Positions 16,690-25,310 of a DNA stretch of 64,000 nt are shown here, in pieces. The position numbers and the translations under genes were made by a program. Position 1 is the first letter of the stretch. Each line of letters begins with the position of its first letter. A model generated the notes under the pieces. The model had not been told where the DNA came from, did not search any database, and saw only the letters and a program-made list of their open reading frames with translations. Source of the DNA: an uncultured Lachnospiraceae bacterium (GTDB lineage: Bacteria; Bacillota; Clostridia; Lachnospirales; Lachnospiraceae); NCBI GenBank assembly GCA_910583615.1, contig CAJTXP010000003.1:121650-185649 (forward strand), given 5' to 3'.

Positions 16690-17826
16690 ATGAAGCAAAA
16701 TAATATGTTGGCAATGATTCTGGCTGGCGGGCGCGGTTCCCGTCTGCATGATCTTACCAATAAAGTTGCAAAACCAGCTGTTTCATATGGCGGAAAGTAC
16801 AAGATCATTGATTTTCCCCTGAGTAACTGTGCGAACAGCGGAATTGATGTAGTCGGTGTACTGACACAGTATGAATCTGTTCTTCTGAACAGCTATGTGG
16901 CAGGCGGCGGAAGCTGGGGACTGGATGCCCGCGACAGCGGCGTGTTCGTTCTTCCGCCCCGTGAGAAAGCAGATGCGAATCTGGATGTATACAGGGGAAC
17001 TGCAGATGCGATTTCTCAGAATATTGATTTTGTGGATAATTACGAGCCGGAGTACATGCTGATTCTTTCCGGTGATCATATTTACAAAATGAACTATGCG
17101 AAAATGCTTCAGGCTCATAAGGAGAACGGCGCAGACGCAACGATCGCAGTCATTGAGGTTCCGATGAAGGAGGCAAGCCGTTTCGGTATCATGAATACGG
17201 ATCCGGAGACTGGAAGGATTGTGGAATTTGAGGAAAAGCCTGCGGAGCCGAAGAGTAATCTGGCTTCCATGGGCATCTACATATTTAACTGGAAACTGCT
17301 GCGTAAGATGCTGGTGGCAGATATGAAGAATGAAGAGTCCAGCCATGATTTCGGAAAGGACATTATTCCGGCGCTTTTGAATGACGGCAAAAAGCTTTTT
17401 GCATATAAGTTCAAGGGATACTGGAAAGATGTGGGAACCATTGATTCTCTGTGGGAAGCGAATATGGATCTTCTGGATAAAAAGAACGGTCTGGATCTGG
17501 ATGACCGCACCTGGACGATCTATACGGAAGACGTTCCCACGCTTCCGCAGTATATTTCTGCAGATGCGGACATTAAACGGGCATTTATTACTCAGGGTTG
17601 TATCGTAGAAGGCGAAGTAAGGAATTCCGTACTGTTTACCGGTGCGAAGGTTGGACCGGGGGCAAAGGTTATTGACAGCGTTCTGATGCCGGGGGCAGTG
17701 GTAGAAGAAGGTGCAGTGGTAACAAGAGCGTTAGTGGCAGATCAGGTTAAGATTGGAAGCCAGGCGGTTGTCGGAAATGCGGACAGCGAGCATATTGAAC
17801 TGGTTGCGAAAAATGTAAAGGGGTAA
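16690..17826 (+). CDS. glgC: Glucose-1-phosphate adenylyltransferase, catalytic subunit
   Basis: A 378-residue ADP-glucose pyrophosphorylase. It makes ADP-glucose from ATP and glucose-1-phosphate, the committed step of glycogen synthesis. The N-terminal nucleotidyltransferase loop AGGRGSRL and the following KPAV are intact, as are the LSGDHIYKM active-site strand and the EEKP motif. The C-terminal part is the left-handed beta-helix with hexapeptide repeats (GAKVGPGAKV, GAVVEEGAVV). It is coupled to glgD, six bases downstream. Family members of this type act as GlgC/GlgD hetero-oligomers in Firmicutes. Confidence 0.96.
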   Translation: MKQNNMLAMILAGGRGSRLHDLTNKVAKPAVSYGGKYKIIDFPLSNCANSGIDVVGVLTQYESVLLNSYVAGGGSWGLDARDSGVFVLPPREKADANLDVYRGTADAISQNIDFVDNYEPEYMLILSGDHIYKMNYAKMLQAHKENGADATIAVIEVPMKEASRFGIMNTDPETGRIVEFEEKPAEPKSNLASMGIYIFNWKLLRKMLVADMKNEESSHDFGKDIIPALLNDGKKLFAYKFKGYWKDVGTIDSLWEANMDLLDKKNGLDLDDRTWTIYTEDVPTLPQYISADADIKRAFITQGCIVEGEVRNSVLFTGAKVGPGAKVIDSVLMPGAVVEEGAVVTRALVADQVKIGSQAVVGNADSEHIELVAKNVKG

Positions 17827-17832
17827 GAGCAT

Positions 17833-18948
17833 ATGGCAAGAGCATTAGGAATTATAAGTTTTTCAGAAAACCATATCTGGGTGGAAGGGATGGAAACTTA
17901 TCGTTCGATCCCGGCATTCTCCTTCCTGGGCAGATATCGTGTGATCGACTTTCCGATCTCCAACATGTCCAACAGCGGCATCGACAGGATCCAGGTATAC
18001 ATTAGAAGAAAACCCTGTTCTCTGGTAGAGCATATCGGAAGAGGAAGACATTACAACATCAATTCCAAGAGCGGATATCTGCAGATGGTATTTGCAGATT
18101 CTCAGGAGAATAAGGACTATTACAACACGGACATCAAGGCTTACGCTGAAAATCTGGACCGTATGGTGAAAGCCAGCAATACCCATGTGGTCATTGCTCC
18201 GGGTTATATGGTATATACTCAGGATTTCGATGAGCTTTTGAAGGTGCATGAAGAGTCCGGAGCAGATGTGACGCTCCTTTACCATAAGGTGGACAATGCG
18301 AAAGATGCGTTTTTGAGCTGTGACTGCCTGAACCTGAACAAGCAGAAGGGCGTAGAGTCCATTCAGCGCAACAACGGTACGACCAAGACCAGGAATATCT
18401 TTATGGATACCTATGTCATGAAGAAAGAGGTCTTCCTTGATCTGGTGGCTGCAGCTCAGAAGGCATCCTCCATGTATACGATGAAGCACATCATCAACGA
18501 CATGTGCGGAGAGCTGGATATCCGCGGCGTGGCGCATAAGGGATATTTTGCACCGATCAATGATCTGAAGGGTTACTATGATGCGAACCTGTCTCTGGTG
18601 GATCAGAAGAATGTGAAGACTCTTTTCAGCGATGAATGGCCCATCTATACCAGAACCAGCGATTCCTGCCCGACGCAGTATTATGAGACGGCAGATGTGA
18701 AGTCTTCCTTTATCTCCAACGGATGCCAGATCGAGGGCACGGTGGAGAATTCTGTCATCGGCAGAGGCTGTGTGATCAAACCGGGCGCAGTGGTGAAGAA
18801 CTGCGTGGTCCTGGCGGACACCGTCATCGGAAACGACGTACATATTGAGAATCATGTGGTGGACCGTCTTGCGAAGGTCACTCGTATGAAAGAGATCATT
18901 GCAGATCCGGAGAAACCGGGTTATGTGAAGAGAAACGACACCGTTTAA
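17833..18948 (+). CDS. glgD: GlgD, regulatory subunit of ADP-glucose pyrophosphorylase
   Basis: A 371-residue paralogue of GlgC. The N-terminus begins RALGIISFSEN: the Gly-rich pyrophosphorylase loop AGGRGSRL is absent, as expected for the non-catalytic GlgD subunit, while PISNMSNSGIDRIQV keeps the fold. The beta-helix repeats at the end (IGRGCVIKPGAVVKN) remain. GlgD raises the activity and changes the allostery of GlgC. It is followed by a palindromic repeat that probably also ends the transcript. Confidence 0.95.
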   Translation: MARALGIISFSENHIWVEGMETYRSIPAFSFLGRYRVIDFPISNMSNSGIDRIQVYIRRKPCSLVEHIGRGRHYNINSKSGYLQMVFADSQENKDYYNTDIKAYAENLDRMVKASNTHVVIAPGYMVYTQDFDELLKVHEESGADVTLLYHKVDNAKDAFLSCDCLNLNKQKGVESIQRNNGTTKTRNIFMDTYVMKKEVFLDLVAAAQKASSMYTMKHIINDMCGELDIRGVAHKGYFAPINDLKGYYDANLSLVDQKNVKTLFSDEWPIYTRTSDSCPTQYYETADVKSSFISNGCQIEGTVENSVIGRGCVIKPGAVVKNCVVLADTVIGNDVHIENHVVDRLAKVTRMKEIIADPEKPGYVKRNDTV

Positions 18949-18961
18949 ACAGTAAATATAA

Positions 18962-19036
18962 AAAGGGGCTGCTGCAAAAAGCCCATGCCTGCGTGCTAAG
19001 CACGCGGGCATGGGTATATTTTGCAACAGCCCTTTC
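18962..19036. repeat. Short palindromic repeat, family A, copy 2 (bidirectional terminator position)
   Basis: AAGGGGCTGCTGCAAAA and its near complement TTTTGCAACAGCCCTTT flank an inner hairpin with arms CCATGCCTGCGTG and CACGCGGGCATGG. It sits between convergent glgD and purH and ends in T/A runs on both sides, so it can stop transcription from both. Confidence 0.85.
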
Positions 19037-19040
19037 TTAA

Positions 19041-20219
19041 TCAGTGATGAAACAGCCGGATTCCCGTAAAGGCCATTGCCATCTGATATTTATTGCAGCA
19101 TTCAATGACAAGGTCGTCCCTGACAGAGCCGCCGGGCTGAGCGATATATTTGACGCCGCTCTTGTGTGCGCGTTCAATATTGTCGGCGAACGGGAAGAAT
19201 GCGTCAGACCCAAGAGTGACTCCCTCCATATGATCCAGCCATACACGTTTTTCTTCCCGGTTGAAAACTGCAGGTTTTACCTTAAAGATCGTTTCCCATG
19301 TACCGTCTGCCAGCACATCCATGCAGTCCTCTCCAATATAGACGTCAATGGCATTATCACGTTCTGCCCGTCCCAGTGTATCTGCGAACTGAAGTCCAAG
19401 TACCTGCGGAGACTGACGTAAAAACCAGTTGTCAGCCTTGCTCCCTGCCAGCCGGGTACAGTGTACGCGTGACTGCTGTCCGGCGCCGATGCCTATGGCC
19501 TGGCCGCCTTTGACAAAACAGACAGAGTTGGACTGCGTATATTTCAGCGTGATCAGGGCGATCTTCATGTCAACCAGCGCTTCTTCGGGAATCTCTTTGT
19601 TCTCGGTTACCAGATTGGAGAGCAGTTCTCCATTTATATCCAGTTCGTTTCTCCCCTGCTCGAAGGTAATGCCGAAAACCTGTTTTCTCTCCAGCGGATC
19701 CGGGGTATAGTCCGGGTCGATCCGGATGACGTTATAGTTTCCTTTTTTCTTCTGTTTTAAAATCTCCAGAGCTTCTTCTGTATATCCCGGCGCAATAACG
19801 CCGTCAGAGACTTCTCTTTTAATCAGCCGTGCAGTATCAATGTCGCAGACATCTGAGAGTGCGATGAAATCCCCGAAAGAGGACATACGGTCGGCGCCCC
19901 GGGCTCTTGCGTAGGCACAGGCAAGAGGTGACAGATCCCCGAGATCATCCACCCAGTAGATCTTCGCCAGCGTGTCGGTAAGAGGAAGCCCTACGGCGGC
20001 GCCGGCAGGAGATACATGTTTAAAAGAAGTGGCAGCAGGAAGCCCGGTGGCTTTTCTCAGCTCTTTTACCAGCTGCCAGCCGTTGAAAGCATCGAGAAAA
20101 TTGATGTATCCGGGCTTTCCCGAGAGCACCTGAACCGGAAGCGCTTTCCCGTTTTCCATGTAGATGCGGGACGGTTTTTGATTGGGGTTGCATCCATATT
20201 TCAATTGAAGTTCATTCAT
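19041..20219 (-). CDS. purH: AICAR formyltransferase (stand-alone PurH transformylase domain)
   Basis: A 392-residue protein corresponding to the transformylase half of bifunctional PurH. It converts AICAR (ZMP) to FAICAR with 10-formyl-THF, the penultimate step of IMP synthesis. The catalytic Lys-His pair is in SFKHVSPAGAA near residue 66, and the folate-side motif QSNSVCF is visible. The N-terminal cyclohydrolase domain is missing and is replaced by the separate gene directly upstream (17 bp gap). The two share a ZTP-riboswitch leader, fitting since the riboswitch senses the substrate ZMP or its triphosphate. Confidence 0.93.
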   Translation of the reverse strand: MNELQLKYGCNPNQKPSRIYMENGKALPVQVLSGKPGYINFLDAFNGWQLVKELRKATGLPAATSFKHVSPAGAAVGLPLTDTLAKIYWVDDLGDLSPLACAYARARGADRMSSFGDFIALSDVCDIDTARLIKREVSDGVIAPGYTEEALEILKQKKKGNYNVIRIDPDYTPDPLERKQVFGITFEQGRNELDINGELLSNLVTENKEIPEEALVDMKIALITLKYTQSNSVCFVKGGQAIGIGAGQQSRVHCTRLAGSKADNWFLRQSPQVLGLQFADTLGRAERDNAIDVYIGEDCMDVLADGTWETIFKVKPAVFNREEKRVWLDHMEGVTLGSDAFFPFADNIERAHKSGVKYIAQPGGSVRDDLVIECCNKYQMAMAFTGIRLFHH

Positions 20220-20236
20220 GACGGGTTCCTCCTGAT

Positions 20237-20950
20237 TTACTGATTTTTGTTGATGATCTTTGTTTCCGTGGTTCCGTCGGCAATGTTGATACTGCGGACA
20301 AAAAGCGAAACCTTATTGTCTGCATTCAGGTTTTTCCAGAGCAGATCTGCGAATGCATCCATATCATTTGGAATGGCTACAGATTTTGGCTCTCCTTCAA
20401 AACTCGGAAGTGGATCGCCGTCCTGCATATAAGTATGAATGAAATGTCCTCTGCCAGCCTGCGGATTTTCAAAAGCAAACGTATAACGAAGGCAGGAGGA
20501 AGGATCACCCTGGTCGCTTTTTAAAATGGACATGGCGTAGTTGTAATTACCTGCCTCGATATGAAGGATACCGGAGATCCTGGGAGTATAATTGGGTGCA
20601 TCCGGCTCAAATTCCCGGGTGCGCAGAGACTGCTCGAAGGTCATCTGATGATCCATGCCTTCATAAATGGTATCTGTCTGGTCGCCATTGGTGACGATGG
20701 TCTTGTTGCCGAGTACGCGAACCGGAGCATAGATGATCAGACTGGGATCTTCCAGTCTGGAAGGATCATATGCCTGGGTACGGATGCCGTCGCCGTCTTC
20801 TACAAAAATACGGTTTCGGCTGTTGGAACTTCTGCCCATGATAAAATAGGCGGTAACAGCCCTGGTTCCATCCGGAGTTCGCCCGATGATGATACCGCGG
20901 CCGGGATAGGAGTTGGAACGAAGTTCCTGTTCAAGAGATAACAGCGTCAT
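20237..20950 (-). CDS. purO: IMP cyclohydrolase, PurO-like
   Basis: A 237-residue protein of the stand-alone IMP cyclohydrolase family first known from archaea (NTN-hydrolase-like fold). It closes the ring of FAICAR to IMP. Typical stretches are YPGRGIIIGRTPDG near the N-terminus, AYFIMGRSSNSRNR and APNYTPRISG. Start ATG 20950 is preceded by GAGG. It lies first in the operon, upstream of the transformylase gene, so the pair supplies both last steps of purine synthesis that PurH does alone elsewhere. A leader of about 340 nt with a ZTP riboswitch precedes it. Confidence 0.9.
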   Translation of the reverse strand: MTLLSLEQELRSNSYPGRGIIIGRTPDGTRAVTAYFIMGRSSNSRNRIFVEDGDGIRTQAYDPSRLEDPSLIIYAPVRVLGNKTIVTNGDQTDTIYEGMDHQMTFEQSLRTREFEPDAPNYTPRISGILHIEAGNYNYAMSILKSDQGDPSSCLRYTFAFENPQAGRGHFIHTYMQDGDPLPSFEGEPKSVAIPNDMDAFADLLWKNLNADNKVSLFVRSINIADGTTETKIINKNQ

Positions 20951-21098
20951 AGTTGCCTCGCTTTCTGCCTCTGCAGCATAGGGCTTTGAAATTATGGATT
21001 GCCTGCCGTGTTCGCATGCAGAGCCGGGGGATTCCTGCAGGCGCCTTACAGGCAGATGCAGGAAAGGGTTTACAGGTAAAATATGACATGCAGATATG

Positions 21099-21222
21099 AA
21101 AAAACGCCTGGACGCGCAGAGATACTGCATGCGCCCAGGCGGTCGGCTTTTTTGTGATCTGCGTTCCCTGCAGGTTATTCCTGCTGCGGGCAGTGCCCCG
21201 CGTTCCGCCAGTTGCGCAGAAA
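21099..21222 (-). promoter_or_regulatory. ZTP (pfl) riboswitch with overlapping intrinsic terminator
   Basis: On the minus strand the conserved ACTGGCGGAAC lies at 21212-21202 and the conserved 3' aptamer segment CCGCCTGGGC at 21142-21133, with stems between. That segment is also the 5' arm of a strong terminator: CGCCTGGGCGCATGCAG pairs with CTGCGCGTCCAGGCG, followed by six U at 21104-21099. Ligand binding (ZTP/ZMP) should hold the segment in the aptamer and prevent termination, switching on the IMP cyclohydrolase and AICAR transformylase genes. Known ZTP riboswitches often control purH, which matches. Confidence 0.88.
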
Positions 21223-21227
21223 ATGAT

Positions 21228-21294
21228 GTCATGTACACAGGAGAGAATATGACAGGATGAATCTGTGAAATGATTCCTGCGTCATGTACATGAC
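21228..21294 (-). other. Leader stem-loop upstream of the ZTP aptamer
   Basis: The first transcribed bases contain the perfect palindrome GTCATGTACATGAC (21281-21294). Its sequence GTCATGTAC can also pair with GTACATGAC at 21236-21228, making a long stem that closes an inner CAGGA/TCCTG hairpin. It could be a DNA operator at the start site or an extra RNA domain. Confidence 0.5.
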
Positions 21295-21297
21295 ATA

Positions 21298-21326
21298 ATC
21301 ATATAAGAAGCGGTGTCTTTTTTCAA
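21298..21326 (-). promoter_or_regulatory. Promoter of the IMP cyclohydrolase/AICAR transformylase operon
   Basis: On the minus strand: TTGAAA (21326-21321), a 17-bp spacer and TATGAT (21303-21298). It predicts a start near 21291 and a 340-nt leader that contains the riboswitch. Confidence 0.75.
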
Positions 21327-21370
21327 GAGGAAAATGAGAATTTCCTGTTCCTTTTCGCGGGGCGGGGTTT

Positions 21371-21432
21371 TGTCACGGGGGTAGTGGTCTGCGCCCCGGG
21401 CTTCCAGGGCACAGACCACCGTCGTCCGTGAA
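21371..21432. repeat. Decayed long palindromic repeat, family B, copy 3
   Basis: It contains GTGGTCTGCGCCCCGGGC, the same outer arm as the full-length copy at 32488, but the middle is deleted so that it folds as a short hairpin closing with CAGACCAC and CCGTGA. It lies just after galT and may end that transcript. Confidence 0.65.
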
Positions 21433-21495
21433 AGGTAACTGCACCCGTGAAAAGGAACGTATGCCCAACCGGAGCAGGGATAAAATGTATGTATT

Positions 21496-22983
21496 TTACA
21501 GGGATCTCAGGAAACGCAGGAATGCTTTCCTTCCCTCTTCCGTGCATTTATAGATGCCTGCATCTTCCAGCACTTTTACAAATACCCTGCCGATTTCCTG
21601 TTTCAGGATTTCCCAGGCATTTTCCTCCGTAATGGAATCATAGCCGGGCAGGAAAGCATTCACCCAGTCTGCATGTTTTTTCAGAACCTCACTGGAAGCA
21701 ATATCTTTTCCGGTAAGGATATATTCTTTCAGAAGTTCCATCTCCTCTTTTAAGCGGGAGGGAAGTACTGCCAGTCCCATGACTTCGATGAGTCCGATGT
21801 TCTCTTTCTTGATATGATGAAGTTCCGCATGGGGATGGTAGACTCCAAGTGGATGCTCCTCGGTCGTGATATTGTTCCGAAGGGTGAGGTCAAGCTCATA
21901 GATTCCATCCACCTTCCGGGCAATCGGAGTGATTGTATTATGAGGCTCTCCGTCCGTATATGCGAAAATAAAAGCATCTTCATCCGTATAGCCGCGCCAT
22001 ACATCCAGCACATGAGTCGCCAGGTCGATCAGCCGTGTTTCATCCTTGTGGCGGATCCGGAGGACGGAGAGGGGCCATTTTACGATGCCGGCTTCCACAT
22101 CCTCATAACCGGGGATCGTAACCGGCTGTTCGATGGGCGCCTTTGCCATGGCGAACGTATAGTTGCCGCCCTGGAAATGGTCGTGACTTAAGATGGAGCC
22201 GCCCACGATCGGCAGGTCTGCGTTGGAGCCCAGAAAATAGTGAGGGAACTGTTTGACAAAGTCAAAAAGCTTGGTAAAAGCCGCCCGGTCGATTTTCATG
22301 GGCGTATGTTCTCCGTTAAACACGATGCAGTGTTCATTATAGTAGACATAGGGTGAATACTGGAATCCCCAGTTGCTGTCATTGATAGTGACCGGAATGA
22401 TCCGGTGATTTTCTCTTGCTGGATGATTGATTCTGCCGGCATACCCTTCATTTTCCATGCAGAGCAGGCATTTGGGATAGGAACTGGCTTTTGCGTTTCT
22501 TGCAGCGGCGATGGCCTTCGGATCTTTTTCCGGTTTGGACAGATTGATCGTGATATCGATCTCTCCGTATTCACAGTTGACCTTCCATTTCTGGTCCCTG
22601 CACACCCGGTAGCGGCGAATGTAATCGCTGTCCTGGCTCAGCTTGTAGAAATAGTCGGTGGCCTCTTTTGGGGAAATCCGGTATTTTTCCTGGAAAGTCT
22701 GACGGATCTGCGCAGGCCGGGGAACCAGACAGTTCATGATCCGGGTATCAAAAAGATCCCGGTAAGCGATGCTGTCCGGGATCAGATCCCGTCTGCATGC
22801 TTCGTCAAGAAGCTCTTTTAAAGTCTCTTCCAGAGACTGTTTTGGAATATCGGCAGGTTCTTCGTAATCGTCTTCGTGAAATAAGTCCAAAAGCAGATTG
22901 GTAGTATATGTTTTTTCGCATTCCGGTGTCAGTCCGGTATCTGTTCCGTACCGGACAAGAGCTGCGATCTGTTCTGATAACAT
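21496..22983 (-). CDS. galT: UDP-glucose--hexose-1-phosphate uridylyltransferase (Firmicutes type)
   Basis: A 495-residue GalT of the second class found in Firmicutes, longer than the 350-residue enterobacterial form. It transfers UMP from UDP-glucose to galactose-1-phosphate in the Leloir pathway. Visible family stretches are MNCLVPRPAQIRQTF-like near residue 80, the HHR-rich GRINHPARENHRIIP region and the active-site segment GGSILSHDHFQGG around residue 275. Start ATG 22983 has AGGAGG upstream. It follows galK by 30 bases in one operon. No galE is present in the window. Confidence 0.95.
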   Translation of the reverse strand: MLSEQIAALVRYGTDTGLTPECEKTYTTNLLLDLFHEDDYEEPADIPKQSLEETLKELLDEACRRDLIPDSIAYRDLFDTRIMNCLVPRPAQIRQTFQEKYRISPKEATDYFYKLSQDSDYIRRYRVCRDQKWKVNCEYGEIDITINLSKPEKDPKAIAAARNAKASSYPKCLLCMENEGYAGRINHPARENHRIIPVTINDSNWGFQYSPYVYYNEHCIVFNGEHTPMKIDRAAFTKLFDFVKQFPHYFLGSNADLPIVGGSILSHDHFQGGNYTFAMAKAPIEQPVTIPGYEDVEAGIVKWPLSVLRIRHKDETRLIDLATHVLDVWRGYTDEDAFIFAYTDGEPHNTITPIARKVDGIYELDLTLRNNITTEEHPLGVYHPHAELHHIKKENIGLIEVMGLAVLPSRLKEEMELLKEYILTGKDIASSEVLKKHADWVNAFLPGYDSITEENAWEILKQEIGRVFVKVLEDAGIYKCTEEGRKAFLRFLRSL

Positions 22984-23013
22984 GATGTATCCTCCTGTAA
23001 AAATGCTGTATGA

Positions 23014-24189
23014 TTAGTCCAGTGCATGGGCTCCTTCGCCGATATCCACTACGTAAAATTCCGCTTTGATACCGGTTTTTTCCGTGTAGGCTTTATCCAG
23101 TGTCCGGATGAACAGGTCCACGGAATTATTTTTTACAATGCTGACCGTACATCCGCCGAATCCGCCGCCGGTGATCCTGGAACCAAGGACGCCCGGTACG
23201 CTCCATGCCAGCTCTGCCAGGATGTCGGTTTCCGCGCAGGAGGTCTCATAATCATCTCTCAGGGAGATATGGGAATCGTTGATGAGTTTTCCAAAAGTCT
23301 CTATATCGTTCGCTTTCAGAGCGTCTACAGCGTGGATAGTGCGCTGGTTTTCATAGACCGCATGCTTTGCGCGTTTCCGGCAGACCGGATCTTTGATGGC
23401 GTCTTTGCACTGTTCAAACTGTTCCTCTGTCAGGTCGCCCAGCGTCTGAATATCTGTAACGGCCTGTAATGCTTTTAATGCAGTTTCGCTTTCATTCCTT
23501 CTGTCGTTATAAGCGGAGGAAACCAGGCTGTGCTTGACATTGCTGTTGGTAATAATGATTTTTGCATCTGCAAGTTTTACAGGTGCATATTCATAGTTCA
23601 GCGTGTTGGTGTCCAGAAAGATTGCGCAGTCCTTTCTGCCCATGGCGGAAGCAAACTGGTCCATGATTCCACAGTTCATACCGTTGAAATGATTCTCGGA
23701 ATACTGTCCAATCAGTGCCAGGTCTACCATGGAAATATCAAAGCCGAAAGTATCCCGGAGCATCAGTCCGGTCAGCACTTCCAGAGAAGCAGAGGAAGAG
23801 AGGCCGCTGCCTGCCGGAATATCTCCATAAAACAGAACGTCTACGCCTTTTTCCAGATGGTATCCGCGCTTCTCAAATGTCCACATGATTCCCTTTGGAT
23901 AGTTCGTCCATCCTGCATCATCGGATGGTGTCAGGTCATCGAGAGAGGATTCTACGATCCCCATATCGTCAAAATTCATGGAATAGAGACGAAGCTTTTT
24001 GTCCTCTCTGGGACGGATGATACCATAGGTTCCAATGGTCAGTGCACAGGGAAAAACGTGCCCTCCGTTATAATCCGTGTGTTCCCCAATCAGGTTGACG
24101 CGTCCGGGTGCAAAATAAGCCCTGATACTGCCCTCTTTACCGAACAGCTCGATAAATTTTTCTTTCAGTTCTGATACATTTACTGCCAT
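23014..24189 (-). CDS. galK: Galactokinase
   Basis: A 391-residue GHMP kinase that phosphorylates galactose at C1. The signature GEHTDYNGGHV near residue 37, the ATP-binding PAGSGLSSSASLE near 121 and the C-terminal GGGFGGCTVSIV are all intact. It is the first gene of a galK-galT operon read from a promoter that overlaps the promoter of the divergent AraC-type regulator, so galactose-dependent control by that regulator is likely. Confidence 0.97.
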   Translation of the reverse strand: MAVNVSELKEKFIELFGKEGSIRAYFAPGRVNLIGEHTDYNGGHVFPCALTIGTYGIIRPREDKKLRLYSMNFDDMGIVESSLDDLTPSDDAGWTNYPKGIMWTFEKRGYHLEKGVDVLFYGDIPAGSGLSSSASLEVLTGLMLRDTFGFDISMVDLALIGQYSENHFNGMNCGIMDQFASAMGRKDCAIFLDTNTLNYEYAPVKLADAKIIITNSNVKHSLVSSAYNDRRNESETALKALQAVTDIQTLGDLTEEQFEQCKDAIKDPVCRKRAKHAVYENQRTIHAVDALKANDIETFGKLINDSHISLRDDYETSCAETDILAELAWSVPGVLGSRITGGGFGGCTVSIVKNNSVDLFIRTLDKAYTEKTGIKAEFYVVDIGEGAHALD

Positions 24190-24217
24190 GGTGGTTCCTC
24201 CTTCATTTTACTCAAGG

Positions 24218-24245
24218 TTGACATTTCTTATAATTACACTATAAT
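24218..24245 (+). promoter_or_regulatory. Promoter of the AraC-type regulator gene
   Basis: TTGACA (24218-24223), a 16-bp spacer and TATAAT (24240-24245). Its -10 box overlaps the -10 box of the galK promoter on the other strand. Confidence 0.78.
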
Positions 24246-24266
24246 GAGATACAGAAGGAAATTCAA
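24238..24266 (-). promoter_or_regulatory. galK-galT promoter
   Basis: On the minus strand: TTGAAT (24266-24261), a 17-bp spacer and TATAGT (24243-24238). It shares 24240-24243 with the opposing -10 box, so polymerase can sit on only one of the two at a time. Confidence 0.75.
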
Positions 24267-24305
24267 GAACTATATTCTTAAAAAATAGAAGGATATTGAG
24301 ATTTT

Positions 24306-25190
24306 ATGCGCCTACAGATTGACAGTGAGCAAAAAGAGATCAAACGCCACGGAAGTTATGAGTTTCCGGTGCTGATCAGTTATGAACGGCTGTCCTATTT
24401 TGATACGGGAGAGTTTCCCTGGCACTGGCATCCAGAAATCGAACTGACGTTTGTGATGGAAGGAGAGATTGCCTATCAGGTCAATGACAGTCTGTATCAC
24501 CTGAAGGAGGGAGAAGGTCTGTTCTGCAATACGAATGTGCTGCATTCCGGGCATGGGGAATGTTCCGGGGACTGCAGCTATCTGTCCGTGACCTTTCATC
24601 CGAGGCTGCTGTACGGATACAGTTCCAGCGTAATGCAGGTGAAATATATGGATCACATCCTGAAGAGTCCGCCTTTGGCTTCGATTCATTTTATTCCGGA
24701 GAAAAGCTGGCAAAGGCGTGTGCTTGAATTAATGGAAGCGATACGGCTTCTGAACCGGGAACATCCGATGTCGGAAGAACTTCAGATACAGATTGCACTG
24801 CTTCGGATCTGGCAGGAAATCTTTGAGCATGTGGAAGTAAATGAAACAGGGCCTGCAGAGAACGGGAGAGATACGGAGCGCATCCGCCGGATCATGGAAT
24901 ATATTCAGAAACATTATGCGGAGAAGATTACACTGGAAGAACTGGCAGAACAGATCCACCTGTGCAGAAGCGAGAGCTGCCGCCTGTTCAGGCGATATAT
25001 GAAGGAATCCATGTTTGACTATCTTCTGGATTATCGGGTAGAACGGAGCCTGGAGCTTCTGAGGAGTCCGGATCTTGATGTGACGCAGATTGCAGATCGC
25101 GTGGGCTTTGGAAGTCCGGGATATTATTCAAAGATATTTAAGCGGAAAATGGGTTGTACCCCCTTGGAATACAGGAAAACTCATCGATAA
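24306..25190 (+). CDS. AraC-family regulator, probably of galK-galT
   Basis: A 294-residue protein. Residues 1-120 form a cupin-type sensing domain (WHWHPEIELTFVMEGE, then LKEGEGLFCN). Residues 190-294 hold the two AraC helix-turn-helix motifs: ITLEELAEQIHLCRSESCRLFRRYM and a second that ends in VGFGSPGYYSKIFKRKMGCTPLEYR. It sits divergently from galK with overlapping promoters, the usual arrangement for a local activator. The ligand is not visible from sequence; galactose or a galactoside is inference from context. Confidence 0.85.
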   Translation: MRLQIDSEQKEIKRHGSYEFPVLISYERLSYFDTGEFPWHWHPEIELTFVMEGEIAYQVNDSLYHLKEGEGLFCNTNVLHSGHGECSGDCSYLSVTFHPRLLYGYSSSVMQVKYMDHILKSPPLASIHFIPEKSWQRRVLELMEAIRLLNREHPMSEELQIQIALLRIWQEIFEHVEVNETGPAENGRDTERIRRIMEYIQKHYAEKITLEELAEQIHLCRSESCRLFRRYMKESMFDYLLDYRVERSLELLRSPDLDVTQIADRVGFGSPGYYSKIFKRKMGCTPLEYRKTHR

Positions 25191-25200
25191 AAGACATGAA

Positions 25201-25298
25201 AAGGGGCTGTCTTAAAACATGTCTCTGCCTGTGTGCCCGGCATTCTGTACAGCGTTGCCGGGTACACAGACAGGGAAATGTTTTACGACAGCCTCCCT
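25201..25298. repeat. Short palindromic repeat, family A, copy 3
   Basis: GGGGCTGTCTTAAAACATG and CATGTTTTACGACAGCC-type arms surround CTGCCTGTGTGCCCGG and CCGGGTACACAGACAG. It follows the AraC gene and precedes the convergent DUF6465 gene. The loop region is longer than in the other copies. Confidence 0.8.
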
Positions 25299-25310
25299 GG
25301 AAAAAGGATT

